Origin: Gracilimonas sp.
Lineage (GTDB): Bacteria > Bacteroidota > Rhodothermia > Balneolales > Balneolaceae
Direction of reading: 5' to 3'
DNA: 64,000 nt
Assembly (NCBI GenBank): GCA_022450045.1
Contig: JAKURD010000001.1
Span: 186,001-250,000 of the forward strand
Position 1 is the stretch's first letter; each line of letters opens with the position of its first letter. Shown in pieces: positions 35,109 through 44,806 of the stretch. The translations under genes were made by a program, and so were the position numbers. Under the pieces are notes generated by a model. It saw nothing but the letters and a program-made list of their open reading frames with translations, did not search any database and had not been told where the DNA came from.

Positions 35109-38100
35109 CCAAAAGCAAACCCCTTCAGGTATTCGATGTCCCGCTCAAAGGCATTTCTTTGGTTGAAGCAAGCGCCGGAACCGGGAAAACCTACAATATC
35201 ACTTCCCTGTATGTTCGAGCCATTCTGGAGCTAAATCTGGAACCTTCTCAAATATTGGTAATGACCTTCACTGAGGCTGCCACAGCTGAGTTGAAATTTC
35301 GGCTTCGAAGCCGGCTCAGGGAATCGCTTAACGCAGTGATCAAAAAAGATGCGGGTAAAGATGACTTCTTATCGGATTTGTTGTACCGGAACTATACGGA
35401 TGCAGAACAAAAACTTCATACCGCCATCGAGCTTTTTGATGAGTCGGCTGTATTTACCATTCATGGCTTTTGCAATCGGTTATTGAGCGAATACAGCCTC
35501 CAGTTTGATGTTCCGCCAAATTTTGAGCTGCTTACGGATCCCTCAGAAATGCTTCAGGACTGTGTTGATGATTATTGGCGGGCGTTTATTCAATCCGCTG
35601 AAAAAGATGATAAGAAATGGTTTATTTTGGATTATCTCACAGATGTTGGCTTTGGCCCCGATGAGCTCAAAAAATCCATAGATGCCGTTCTGACTCATCC
35701 TCGAAGCAAGGTGACTCCAGGGAACATCAGTACGGCTGATCTGCAAGATTCACTTGAAGGCTTAGAAGCTGCTTTTAAAACGTTAAAAGCGTACTGGGAG
35801 AAGGAAGGGGATATTATTTCTAACATGTATCTCAATAGAAAATTAAGCGGTACGGCCTTTAGGAAGGGTAAATCCTGGGAGCAGGATTGGAAGAACCTGA
35901 TGGAGTTGATCTCAGCTGAGCGACCCAAAGTGAATATTCCCGATCGGATGGATCGCTTTGGAATGTATATGAAAGAAAGTGGGAGTAAGAAAGACTTCAT
36001 TGTTCCTGAATTGGATTTCTTTACAGCCATGGATGCCTATGTTGAAATTACAGACCACTTAAAACTTCTAAAACCTGCATTCATTAAAGAATCTGTTGAA
36101 GACATCAGAGAACAATTCAGGGATAGGAAGCGAAAAGCGAATGTTTTAAGCTATAATGACTTGCTTGAAATAACGGAAGAGGGCATCAGAAATGATAAAA
36201 CCGGATATCTGACTGGCCGAATAAGAGAAAATTACCCATTGGCTTTGGTTGATGAGTTTCAGGATACCGATCCGATTCAGTATGGTATCTTCTGTAAGAT
36301 CTATTATGATCATCCGGAAACCGGTTTATTCATGATAGGTGATCCAAAACAGGCAATCTACAGCTTTCGAGGCGCAGATATTTTTACATATTTGTCGGCA
36401 AAAAAAGATACTGACGAAGGGCAGGCCTATAAACTTCTTTATAATTACCGTTCGAATAAACGAATGATCGAAGGTGTGAATAACTTATTCAGTGTAGCTG
36501 AAAAACCTTTCTTGTTGGAAGGCCTGTCTTTTCAAGCCGCTCAATTCCCGGAATCAAAAGATGATCTGGACTATATAAAAAATAATTCCGGTGATACGAT
36601 AAATCCATTGCAGTTCATAGAGTTGAATAATGATAGTTACACTAATAAAACAGAGTTAAATAATAGTATTTATGATATAGTTAGCAAAGAGATCGCTGAG
36701 ATGTTATCGGATAACTACACGATTAAAGGTAAAAAGATCAGGGAAAAAGATATCGCAGTTTTGGTACGTGAGGGCAGAGAAGGTGAGGCAATTCAGGCAA
36801 GTTTGAGAGAATTGGGTATTAGCAGCGTGTTGCGTTCACGGACCAGCGTATTCAAGACCCAAGAAGCTGATGAGTTATTCCGGATACTTAATGCTATACA
36901 ACGAATAAGTTACGAGCCTGGAGTCAGGGCAGCCCTTGCAACTTCACTTTTAGGTTTCACAGCAAAAGACCTGATTGATCTCAATGAAGATGGTGCCCGA
37001 TGGGTACAACTTATCCATTTATTTATCAAAATCAGAGAAGTTTGGGAAGAAATGGGGATTGAAGCTGCTATAGATGAGCTGTTTCTTTTGTTTAATGTAA
37101 TGCAAAGAATATCAGAAGAAACTGCTGCTGAACGCCGAATTTCAAACCTTATCCATATTTCTGAGCTTTTATCGAAGGCTGCAAGGGAGCTACAGCTGCA
37201 CGATAAAGCCCTGCTCAAATGGTTTTACTCCAAGATCAATCAGGATGATTCTAAAGATTCATCGGAAGATGAGCAGCTGAGGCTGGAAAGTGATGAGGGC
37301 CTGGTACAAATTACGACCATACATTCATCAAAAGGACTTCAATATCCCGTTGTGTTCTGTCCGTTTTTATGGAGTTCTAAAGCCACCCCAAAGAAGGACA
37401 ATATCTTGAAATTTTATAAAGGAGATTTCATTCATATTGATATCAGTCAGGGCGCCGACCATCCCAATAAATCCGACCATGTTGCTCTAACCGAAAAACA
37501 AAATCAGGCAGAGGATGTACGACTTACTTATGTTGCCCTGACGAGGGCAATTTCTGCCTGTTATGTGATTTTACCAAACTATAGAGACGTTGATCATTCT
37601 CCGCTTGGGTTTATTCTGAGGGGTAATTCCGAAGCTTCAAAGGCTGATTTCAGTACTATAAAAGAAACCCTTGAAACTGCTGAAAATATAGAAGTGCGCC
37701 CGCCTGTATCATCTGCTGAAATTTCATTGACCTGTAATGCGAATGATAAAGAGCCATTATCTAAAGCAAACTTTACGCGAAAAGAGCTCTTTCATTTCCC
37801 GAAATTGCTTAGTTATTCATCCCTTTCCGGCCAAAAGGAAAAGCAAGAGTTTGGGAAAGATTATGATGATACTGATTTGAAAACCGTTCCGAGCGTTAAG
37901 CGCAATGACCGTTTTGGTTTTCCTAAAGGCGCGAATGCGGGGACTTGTCTCCATAATATTTTGGAAGATCTGCGTTTTACGGATACTTCCAAAATCGAAC
38001 AGGTTGTTGAGCAGAATCTCGATTATTCCGGAATCGATGAAAAATGGAAACCCGAGACCATAAAGTGGGTTTCTGAGATCCTTGAACATCCGTTAGAAGG

Positions 38101-38605
38101 CCCTGATATTACCCTTTCAAAACTCTCTGATTCTGAGGTACTTAAAGAAATGGAATTCTTTTTCCCGGTTCAGCGCCTAAAAGCTGAAGATCTGTGGAAG
38201 ATCATTCGGACCGATCCTCCCACTTCCATAGCGAGTGAATCAGTACATGGATTCATGAAGGGGTATATTGACCTTACCTTCAAAGCAAATGGTAAATTTT
38301 ATATCCTCGATTATAAGTCAAATTATTTGGGAGACCATTTGGATGAATATGGAAAGGATGCACTTCAGCAAGCTATGGAAGATTCCGGTTATGATCTGCA
38401 ATATCATATTTACACACTGGCTCTTCATCGGTTTCTTGCAGCACGGATTAAAGACTATGATTTTGAGGATCATTTTGGCGGAGTCCTTTATCTGTTTTTG
38501 AGAGGGGTTAATCGCGATGTACCTGGAAGTGGTGTGTATTTCGATCGACCTGAACGGAAGGTTATACAGCAACTTGATCAATATTTTAGAGGGAGGAAAC
38601 AATAA
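35105..38605 (+). CDS. recB: exodeoxyribonuclease V subunit RecB
   Basis: 1166-residue 3'-5' helicase-nuclease. Walker A LVEASAGTGKTYNITSLYV is at residue 20, and superfamily 1 motifs follow: ALVDEFQDTDPIQYGIF (II), MIGDPKQAIYSFRGAD (III), LVQITTIHSSKGLQYPVVF (V) and RLTYVALTRA (VI). The C-terminal RecB nuclease carries GYIDLTFKANGKFYILDYKSN near residue 1060, with the D-x-K active-site pair. Start chosen at the ATG overlapping recC. The recD GTG begins on the next base after the stop. Confidence 0.97.
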   Translation: MTKSKPLQVFDVPLKGISLVEASAGTGKTYNITSLYVRAILELNLEPSQILVMTFTEAATAELKFRLRSRLRESLNAVIKKDAGKDDFLSDLLYRNYTDAEQKLHTAIELFDESAVFTIHGFCNRLLSEYSLQFDVPPNFELLTDPSEMLQDCVDDYWRAFIQSAEKDDKKWFILDYLTDVGFGPDELKKSIDAVLTHPRSKVTPGNISTADLQDSLEGLEAAFKTLKAYWEKEGDIISNMYLNRKLSGTAFRKGKSWEQDWKNLMELISAERPKVNIPDRMDRFGMYMKESGSKKDFIVPELDFFTAMDAYVEITDHLKLLKPAFIKESVEDIREQFRDRKRKANVLSYNDLLEITEEGIRNDKTGYLTGRIRENYPLALVDEFQDTDPIQYGIFCKIYYDHPETGLFMIGDPKQAIYSFRGADIFTYLSAKKDTDEGQAYKLLYNYRSNKRMIEGVNNLFSVAEKPFLLEGLSFQAAQFPESKDDLDYIKNNSGDTINPLQFIELNNDSYTNKTELNNSIYDIVSKEIAEMLSDNYTIKGKKIREKDIAVLVREGREGEAIQASLRELGISSVLRSRTSVFKTQEADELFRILNAIQRISYEPGVRAALATSLLGFTAKDLIDLNEDGARWVQLIHLFIKIREVWEEMGIEAAIDELFLLFNVMQRISEETAAERRISNLIHISELLSKAARELQLHDKALLKWFYSKINQDDSKDSSEDEQLRLESDEGLVQITTIHSSKGLQYPVVFCPFLWSSKATPKKDNILKFYKGDFIHIDISQGADHPNKSDHVALTEKQNQAEDVRLTYVALTRAISACYVILPNYRDVDHSPLGFILRGNSEASKADFSTIKETLETAENIEVRPPVSSAEISLTCNANDKEPLSKANFTRKELFHFPKLLSYSSLSGQKEKQEFGKDYDDTDLKTVPSVKRNDRFGFPKGANAGTCLHNILEDLRFTDTSKIEQVVEQNLDYSGIDEKWKPETIKWVSEILEHPLEGPDITLSKLSDSEVLKEMEFFFPVQRLKAEDLWKIIRTDPPTSIASESVHGFMKGYIDLTFKANGKFYILDYKSNYLGDHLDEYGKDALQQAMEDSGYDLQYHIYTLALHRFLAARIKDYDFEDHFGGVLYLFLRGVNRDVPGSGVYFDRPERKVIQQLDQYFRGRKQ

Positions 38606-40414
38606 GTGAATATCCTCGATAAAATGGAAATCTGGCATCAGCAGGAGATCATTACCGATATTGAAAAAGAATTCGTCCGTTTACTGATCGCATTAGACAA
38701 GGATGTTTCTAAGGCTGTTTTGTTAGCAGCGGCCACTTGTGTATTTGCCCAGCAACAAGGTCACCTTTGCATCGATCTAAGTGATCCAAAATCATTCCCT
38801 GATTTTCTTTTTGAAGATGAAAATACGGACATTAAAATAGACAAAAATCTCCTTGAAAGTTGGGAAAAAGAACTCGAGAAAAGCAGTTTAGTAAGTCAGA
38901 ATGGACAACTTGCTCCTCTGGTTCTTGAAAATCGCAGGTTATATTTTCATCGTTTTTGGAAGTATGAAGAGGAATTGACCGAATGGATCAAACAGCGTTC
39001 TTCAGTTACAAATACCATCAATAAACAAGAACTAAAGGTTCTGAGCAGCTTACTGAAACCTGAAGGAGATCTTTTTGAAGTAAACTGGCAGCAAGTAGCA
39101 GTATATTTAAGCTTTTTGAAAGATCTGGTAGTGATATCCGGCGGTCCCGGTACAGGAAAAACGTACACGGTATTGAATATCATTGCGGCTCAAACTAAGG
39201 CTCATCCCGATGAAAAGTTTAGCATTGCACTGGCAGCACCAACTGGAAAAGCTGCCCGAAGACTCATAAACTCCATAGAGGAGGGGAAAACACATCTTCC
39301 CGATTCATTTCAAGATGGAATTAAGCTCCCTGAACATGCCCTGACCGTCCATAAATTATTAGGAGCTGATTACAGGGGCAGCAATTTTAAATTTGATCAA
39401 GATAATCAATTACCCTACGATCTTGTGGTTGTGGATGAAGCTTCCATGCTGGATATCACCATGTGGGTAAGGCTTATTCGCGCAGTTGGTCCTGGTACAA
39501 AATTAGTGGTTCTTGGAGATAAAGATCAGTTGGCATCTGTTGAGGCCGGTTCTATATTAGGAGATATCTGTGGAGGTGAAAACAGTTTTTCTAAGCAGAT
39601 CGCAGCTACAATTGGCGAACTGACGGGGGCATCTATTCCAATCGTTGATAATGTACCTTCCGTTAATGATTGTATCGTATTCCTAACCAAGAGTTATCGT
39701 TTTGGGGAGCAGAGTGGAATACGAAAGCTTGCTGAGGCTATCAATCGAGCTGATCATACCGAAGTTCTAAATGTCTTAAAAGATCCTGAATTCAGTGATG
39801 TGGCACTTATTAAACCATCCCGGCAAAGCCTTGATAAGCTTATTGACACATTCTCTATCCAGCATTATGAAGAGTATAAATCGAAAGGTGAGGATCTGAG
39901 GATGAAAGAAGCCAATCGGAAGAAGATACTTTGTGCCATTCGAAAGTCGGATCTGGGAGTAGAGCAACTTAACGGCTGGTCAGAACATAGGATCAAAAGA
40001 AAGAATAATCTGTTAACATCCAGTGAATGGTATGATGGGAGGCCTGTTATGGCTACCCGTAATGATGCTCTTTTAAGGATAAAAAATGGAGAGATCGGTA
40101 TATATAATGAAGATCAGGAAAGCGTGATATTTGAAGGAGAAGGAGACATAGTTGTATCTCCGGCAAGGTTATCAGGCTATGAACCTGCTTTTGCCATCAC
40201 GATACACAAAAGCCAGGGTTCAGAGTTTGAGAATGTGGCAATAGTGCTGCCAAATAAAGAAAATTTAATACTTTCTAAAGAAATTTTATATACAGCTGTA
40301 ACAAGAGCCCGACTAAACACTCTTGTAATTGCACATGAAGAAATTGTAACAAAAACTGTACTTAGATCGGTATCAAGAAAGAGCGGGATTAGACAAAAAC
40401 TTTGGGAAGAATAA
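38606..40414 (+). CDS. recD: exodeoxyribonuclease V subunit RecD
   Basis: 602-residue 5'-3' helicase. Walker A ISGGPGTGKTYTVLNIIA is at about residue 180, DEASMLDITMWVRLIRA is motif II, VVLGDKDQLASVEAGSIL is motif III, and FAITIHKSQGSEFENVAIV with YTAVTRARLNTLV are motifs V/VI. The start is GTG at 38606, immediately after the recB stop; an ATG lies six codons in. A strong terminator follows about 100 bases downstream. RecBCD acts in double-strand-break repair and phage defence. Confidence 0.97.
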   Translation: MNILDKMEIWHQQEIITDIEKEFVRLLIALDKDVSKAVLLAAATCVFAQQQGHLCIDLSDPKSFPDFLFEDENTDIKIDKNLLESWEKELEKSSLVSQNGQLAPLVLENRRLYFHRFWKYEEELTEWIKQRSSVTNTINKQELKVLSSLLKPEGDLFEVNWQQVAVYLSFLKDLVVISGGPGTGKTYTVLNIIAAQTKAHPDEKFSIALAAPTGKAARRLINSIEEGKTHLPDSFQDGIKLPEHALTVHKLLGADYRGSNFKFDQDNQLPYDLVVVDEASMLDITMWVRLIRAVGPGTKLVVLGDKDQLASVEAGSILGDICGGENSFSKQIAATIGELTGASIPIVDNVPSVNDCIVFLTKSYRFGEQSGIRKLAEAINRADHTEVLNVLKDPEFSDVALIKPSRQSLDKLIDTFSIQHYEEYKSKGEDLRMKEANRKKILCAIRKSDLGVEQLNGWSEHRIKRKNNLLTSSEWYDGRPVMATRNDALLRIKNGEIGIYNEDQESVIFEGEGDIVVSPARLSGYEPAFAITIHKSQGSEFENVAIVLPNKENLILSKEILYTAVTRARLNTLVIAHEEIVTKTVLRSVSRKSGIRQKLWEE

Positions 40415-40458
40415 AGTTAAAAAGATTTTTTAAAACTGGAACATTATGACATAAAAAA

Positions 40459-40484
40459 GCTACAACGCATGCAGGCATTGTAGC
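40459..40484 (-). terminator. possible antisense intrinsic terminator
   Basis: GCTACAACGC-ATGCAG-GCATTGTAGC hairpin with one mismatch. The T-tract is on the minus strand (six A at 40453-40458 read as T), while the plus side is A-rich, so it would stop transcription coming from the repeat side toward recD. Confidence 0.5.
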
Positions 40485-40517
40485 AAAAATTTGTACCCCA
40501 AAAAGCCAACGTATCAG

Positions 40518-40554
40518 GGGGAAGCAGTTGATAGCTGTTTCCCCTTATTTTTTT
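40518..40554 (+). terminator. intrinsic terminator of the recCBD operon
   Basis: GGGGAAGCAG-TTGATAG-CTGTTTCCCC hairpin (one G-U pair) followed by a T-rich tract 40545-40554. It closes the recC-recB-recD transcript. Confidence 0.88.
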
Positions 40555-40642
40555 AAATATGCTCATCTGATCCATTAAAAACGGTTAGATAATCCTAATC
40601 AAAATTAAACATTTCTAACCGAAGGTTGGTCTGTTAAAATTA

Positions 40643-40842
40643 ACGTGAGCTCGAGTTAAAGAATATTAGAATAACTGCAAAATCCATCTGATGGATGGGC
40701 TGATTGATCATATAGGCGCAGGATGTTCGATCAGGATACAAACTGAACGTGGTGCTCGAATTAAACAACCGGTCAGACAGACCTGGGGCTGCCAGACCGT
40801 ACCTCAAAGGCTTTAGCGAGGATAATTATATCGAACTGACGT
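40643..40842 (+). repeat. MITE-like intergenic element, hairpin type, single unit
   Basis: 200 bp with terminal inverted repeats ACGTGAGCTCGAGTTAA (40643-40659) and TTATATCGAACTGACGT (40826-40842), 13 of 17 matching. The interior holds a CCATCTGATGGATGGG module (about 40684), a CGGTCAGACAGACCTGGGGC hairpin module (about 40770) and the conserved exit CCTCAAAGGCTTTAGCGAGG (about 40802). It shares the whole layout with the 60.6-kb element. It fills the gap between recD and a lipoprotein gene; the remainder (40555-40642 and 40843-40941) shows nothing. Confidence 0.72.
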
Positions 40843-40941
40843 TAATTACCCTCAGGGAAGTATGGAATTCAAAGTTAAAATTCGGAACATATTTATTTGA
40901 ATGTCTTTTAAGTGAGTGAACATGAATTAAATCAAAAAGAC

Positions 40942-42249
40942 ATGAATACTTTTATAAGACTAAAATATTCCATACTAACTTTAATCATTGCATTTACAGC
41001 TTTTGGTTGTTCTTTAAATTCCTCAGATAATAATGAAGAAAGAGCAACGATCAACGGATCAGTTGAAGAAGAGACAGCCCAACAGAAATCTAAAATATCC
41101 AATATCGAGGGAGCTACAGTAACTGCAGCTCAAGTAAGCTCGAATGGTTCTCTTGAAATGATGGATGGTGTTGAGACCGAAACAAATGCATCCGGTAGTT
41201 TTACTCTGGATGTTGATGTTGAGTCTGCTCAAAACATTGTAATTATAGCCGAAAAAGAAGGTAAAACCTGGATGGGATATCTTTCCGGTAAGGTAGAAAA
41301 TGGCAATAGTTATACATTGAAGCCTATTAATTCAGAATCATCAGCAGAAACAGAGGTATTTACCAAATTGGTAGCCTCTGGAAACGCTGATATTGTTAAT
41401 AAGGCTGATGTGGAATCTGTTGTTTCTAGCCAGGTAGCTGCTCAAATACGTTCTAATGTAAGCTATGCAACCACGATTGCAACAGGGTTGAAAAATGCAG
41501 CTGAAGCCAGAGCGGAATATTACAATGAGACTTTGGGTAGTGAATCACAAGCTGCTTTAGAGTCAACATTTGAAGCAATGGCTCAGGCACAGTTTCAGTT
41601 AGAGTCTGAATTAGCCGCTGCTGCAAGTGCTGAACAACGTGCGGAAGCCCGTGATGCATTTGTAGAGTCCTCAGTTAATGCATATTTAAATGCAGGACTT
41701 GATGCTTCATCATCAGCTAAAGCCATAGAAATGTGGAGCAGAATCTTTGTGAATAGTCTCACTTCTGTTTCTTCTGAAGTGGAAGATAATGCCAGAATGC
41801 AAACCTCTGTATTAGTAGCAGCCGCAATTGACGGAGCAATAAGAGCTGAGGCCGAAGCAAGTAATATGTCAGAAACTTCTCGCCAGGCAATAATTGATGC
41901 CGGTATTCAATTAAGATCTGCTGTAAAAGCCAGTGCTGGTGTGGCAAGCGATATTAAAGCCGCATTTGATGAATACCATGAGGAAGTTAGAAGTACTATG
42001 GAAAATGATGCTGCTTTTGAAGCTTCAGTGATAATTGAGATCGATACCGAGATCAATTCACCGAGTGGCGCCAAGTCATCATTCACTAGTTCAATTTCTT
42101 CTGTACTAAATGCTTCAACCGTAGTAAACACGTATCAAACTTTTTACTCGGATATAAACGGCATTGTAGAAACGACAATGAATGGTGCCGGGCAAACTGA
42201 AATAGAAACTGTTACTGAACTAATGATCCTGATTAATCTTGCTTCATAA
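40942..42249 (+). CDS. Ala/Ser-rich helical lipoprotein, function unknown
   Basis: I start at the ATG at 40942 (MNTFIRLKYSILTLIIAF), giving 435 residues with a lipobox ending FTAFGC; a GTG at 40912 is upstream but skips the signal. A 100-residue beta-rich segment follows the acylated cysteine (NGSVEEETAQQKSKISNIEG...), then about 250 residues almost free of proline and rich in Ala, Glu and Ser (e.g. ESELAAAASAEQRAEARDAF), which should be long helix. It resembles an elongated surface or periplasmic lipoprotein. I do not recognise the family. The first domain may be a carboxypeptidase-regulatory-like fold. Confidence 0.7.
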   Translation: MNTFIRLKYSILTLIIAFTAFGCSLNSSDNNEERATINGSVEEETAQQKSKISNIEGATVTAAQVSSNGSLEMMDGVETETNASGSFTLDVDVESAQNIVIIAEKEGKTWMGYLSGKVENGNSYTLKPINSESSAETEVFTKLVASGNADIVNKADVESVVSSQVAAQIRSNVSYATTIATGLKNAAEARAEYYNETLGSESQAALESTFEAMAQAQFQLESELAAAASAEQRAEARDAFVESSVNAYLNAGLDASSSAKAIEMWSRIFVNSLTSVSSEVEDNARMQTSVLVAAAIDGAIRAEAEASNMSETSRQAIIDAGIQLRSAVKASAGVASDIKAAFDEYHEEVRSTMENDAAFEASVIIEIDTEINSPSGAKSSFTSSISSVLNASTVVNTYQTFYSDINGIVETTMNGAGQTEIETVTELMILINLAS

Positions 42250-42270
42250 AGAAGTAGAAGAATAAAAAAA

Positions 42271-42300
42271 GCCCCGCATAGTTAATATGCGGGGCTTTTT
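42271..42300. terminator. bidirectional intrinsic terminator
   Basis: GCCCCGCATA-GTTAA-TATGCGGGGC perfect hairpin, seven A before and five T after, between the converging lipoprotein and FKBP genes. Confidence 0.93.
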
Positions 42301-42316
42301 ATTTTCAAAGACTAAA

Positions 42317-43021
42317 TTATTCAGATGGTTTTACTTCTAATAATTCAACTTTGAAAATCAGAGTTTCATTAGGGCCTATTGGGCTTCCCTGAGGTCCCTG
42401 GGCACCGTATGCAAGTTCAGAAGGAATATAGAATTCATAGATTGCACCTTCTTTCATCAATTGGACACCTTCCGTCCAGCCGGGGATTACACGGTTAAGA
42501 GGAAATTCAGCCGGTTGCCCTCTGTCATAAGAGCTATCAAAGACCTCACCGTCAATTAGTTTCCCTTCGTAGTGTACCCGAACAATATTTTCAGCGGTTG
42601 GAGATTCACCATCACCTTCTTCAATAACTTTATACTGAAGCCCGGACTCAGTTACCATAACGCCTTCTTTCTCTTTATTTTCTTCAAGAAAAGCGGTTCC
42701 TTTTTCAACGTTCTCACTTCCTCTTTTCTCAGAAAGCTCCTGAACATAGGTATTAATAACAGCAAAGAGTTCATCTCTGGACATAACTCCTTCTTCTGAG
42801 TTCAATGCTTTATTAAAACCGGCAAGGTAATTTTCCATGTCAATATCATTGAGACCTTCATTGTCTAAAAGCATGCCATTTTGATATCCGATAGCATAAC
42901 TAACACTATCAATTTGAGAGGAGAGGTCGGCTTCATAGTTACCGTTCGTTTTTTGATCGCAAGCTGAAATAAGGAGTATAGCAATTAGAGTTGCAGCTAA
43001 ACTTAAGTTGTTCAATTTCAT
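42317..43021 (-). CDS. FKBP-type peptidyl-prolyl isomerase, lipoprotein
   Basis: 234 residues from the ATG at 43021 (MKLNNLSLAATLIAILLI), with lipobox LISAC, so the mature protein is a lipid-anchored periplasmic or outer-membrane isomerase. An FKBP_N dimerisation region (about residues 30-120, with SYAIGYQNGMLLDNEG) precedes the FKBP domain (about 135-230), whose ENIVRVHYEGKLIDGEVFDS and NRVIPGWTEGVQLMKEGA are clear. Longer starts at 43054 and 43111 would hide the signal. It helps fold exported proteins. Confidence 0.92.
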   Translation of the reverse strand: MKLNNLSLAATLIAILLISACDQKTNGNYEADLSSQIDSVSYAIGYQNGMLLDNEGLNDIDMENYLAGFNKALNSEEGVMSRDELFAVINTYVQELSEKRGSENVEKGTAFLEENKEKEGVMVTESGLQYKVIEEGDGESPTAENIVRVHYEGKLIDGEVFDSSYDRGQPAEFPLNRVIPGWTEGVQLMKEGAIYEFYIPSELAYGAQGPQGSPIGPNETLIFKVELLEVKPSE

Positions 43022-43162
43022 AGTTAATTTCGTGGTTATGATTTTGTTGTTCATCTGATAATTAGACCTATAAAATAGGGTAAATAATAGCAAAGTGGAA
43101 TAAATAATCACTTATCTGTGTATATTACGTGATCATAAAAAATTTCATAACAGACGAATACA

Positions 43163-44737
43163 TTGACCTTTAACGATTTTGACTTTAACGACGAGCTGAA
43201 AGCAGGCTTGCGCGACATTGGCTACACTGAACCAACCCCCATTCAAGAACAGGCCATCCCCATAATTTTGGAGAAGAAAGACCTTATCGGTGCTGCACAA
43301 ACAGGTACCGGTAAAACCGGCGCTTTCGTGATACCTGTGATACATCAGATTTTAAAAAATCCATCTGAACATACTCAAGCTTTGATTTTGTCCCCAACCA
43401 GGGAACTTGCACAACAGATCGATGAGCAAATTTTTGCTCTCGGCTACCATACCGGAATTTCATCCGCTACGGTAATAGGGGGAGAGGATTTTGCGAAACA
43501 GGCTAAAGCACTTCGCTCAGGAATAGATATTATTGTTGCTACTCCCGGTCGATTAATAGACCAGAGTAAGGTATTGGATGTTGATTTCAGCCATGTAAAG
43601 TTCCTGGTGCTGGATGAAGCTGACCGTATGCTTGATATGGGATTTTTGCCGGATGTGACCAAGATCATTAAAAAGCTGCCGAAGGAACGCCAGACATTGT
43701 TATTCTCAGCAACCATGCCTGATCAGATCAAAAAGCTGGCAAATGATTTTATGAATGATCCCGAGAAGATTGAGATCGCTATTGAGAAGCCTTCCGGAAG
43801 TATTTCGCAAAAGGCATATTTTGTGGAACAGAAAGAGAAGTTGAATCTTATTCAGGATGTTCTGGATAATCGTGACTGGGATTCATGCATAATTTTCTGT
43901 GCTACCAAACGAGGAGTGGATGAACTGGAACGGTTATTGATCAAAAAAGGTATAAAAGCAGGCAGTATCCATGGCGACAGGGATCAGGGTGAGCGTAATA
44001 AATCGCTCCACGAATTTAAAAGCGGTAAAGTCCCCGTGATTGTAGCTACCGACGTGCTTGCCAGAGGGATAGATGTAGCAGATGTCTCCCTCATCGTTAA
44101 TTATGACGTACCCCGGCAGGTAGATGATTACGTACATAGAATTGGACGAACGGGGCGCTACGATAAATCCGGTGTGGCTATTACTTTTGTAAACAAGAAA
44201 GACCGCCGTGCATTCAGTGCCATTCAGGATAAGGTGGGCGACCAATTGGAAATGCTGGAAAGTGGAAGTTCTAACAAAAAATCATCCAAGTCATATTCCA
44301 CTAAGTCCGAATCCAAAGAAAAAGTTCGCAAGAAAGCTCCGGATTCGAAGAAGGAAACTCCAAAAAGCGAAGATCAGAGTTCAGAGAAGAAAAAAACTGC
44401 TCCCAAAAAACAAAAGGATTCTCAATCAAATTCTTCTGAGAAAAAAGTACCTAAGAAAAAGAGTGAAAAGAAGCCTCAAAAGTTTTCTGATAAGGAGATC
44501 GCGGAAGCGAACCGAAAAGTCCAAAACCTCAAAAGTGTAGAGGTAGTTTTAGCAGGCGATAAGAAAGTGGCTAAAGCTTCCAAAAAGGGTTCTAATAACA
44601 AACAGAATGGATCATTCAAAAAAGAAACCGGACCCGTTATACCCGCAGAGCGAATAACAAAAGCCACAAAACGAAATCAAAAATCACTGAAACCTGCTAA
44701 AGGTTTTTGGGGCTTGATTAAAGCTTTGTTCTCTTGA
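43163..44737 (+). CDS. DEAD-box RNA helicase, RhlE-like with basic tail
   Basis: 524 residues starting at a TTG (MTFNDFDFNDELKAGL); no in-frame ATG lies upstream. All family motifs occur: Q motif GYTEPTPIQEQAIP, I AQTGTGKTGAF, Ia PTRELAQQ, II VLDEADRML, III FSATMPDQ, and VI HRIGRTGRYDKSG. From about residue 370 onward a 150-residue Lys/Ser/Glu-rich disordered tail probably binds RNA or ribosomes. It is divergent from the FKBP gene. Typical role: ribosome assembly or mRNA turnover, especially in the cold. Confidence 0.95.
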   Translation: MTFNDFDFNDELKAGLRDIGYTEPTPIQEQAIPIILEKKDLIGAAQTGTGKTGAFVIPVIHQILKNPSEHTQALILSPTRELAQQIDEQIFALGYHTGISSATVIGGEDFAKQAKALRSGIDIIVATPGRLIDQSKVLDVDFSHVKFLVLDEADRMLDMGFLPDVTKIIKKLPKERQTLLFSATMPDQIKKLANDFMNDPEKIEIAIEKPSGSISQKAYFVEQKEKLNLIQDVLDNRDWDSCIIFCATKRGVDELERLLIKKGIKAGSIHGDRDQGERNKSLHEFKSGKVPVIVATDVLARGIDVADVSLIVNYDVPRQVDDYVHRIGRTGRYDKSGVAITFVNKKDRRAFSAIQDKVGDQLEMLESGSSNKKSSKSYSTKSESKEKVRKKAPDSKKETPKSEDQSSEKKKTAPKKQKDSQSNSSEKKVPKKKSEKKPQKFSDKEIAEANRKVQNLKSVEVVLAGDKKVAKASKKGSNNKQNGSFKKETGPVIPAERITKATKRNQKSLKPAKGFWGLIKALFS

Positions 44738-44806
44738 TCAAAATTTTACACTCTCTTAATCAAAAAGCCAGAGTATTTCATTTACTTTAAAAGAAAAAAT
44801 TGTACC

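Noticed and set aside
32043..40414. AddAB instead of RecBCD
   Set aside because: Three subunits with RecC at the first position and RecD-type Walker and SF1 motifs at the last exclude AddAB.
40555..40880. CRISPR-like array in the repeat region
   Set aside because: The repeats are inverted hairpins with unequal spacers, not direct repeats with unique spacers, and no cas genes are present.
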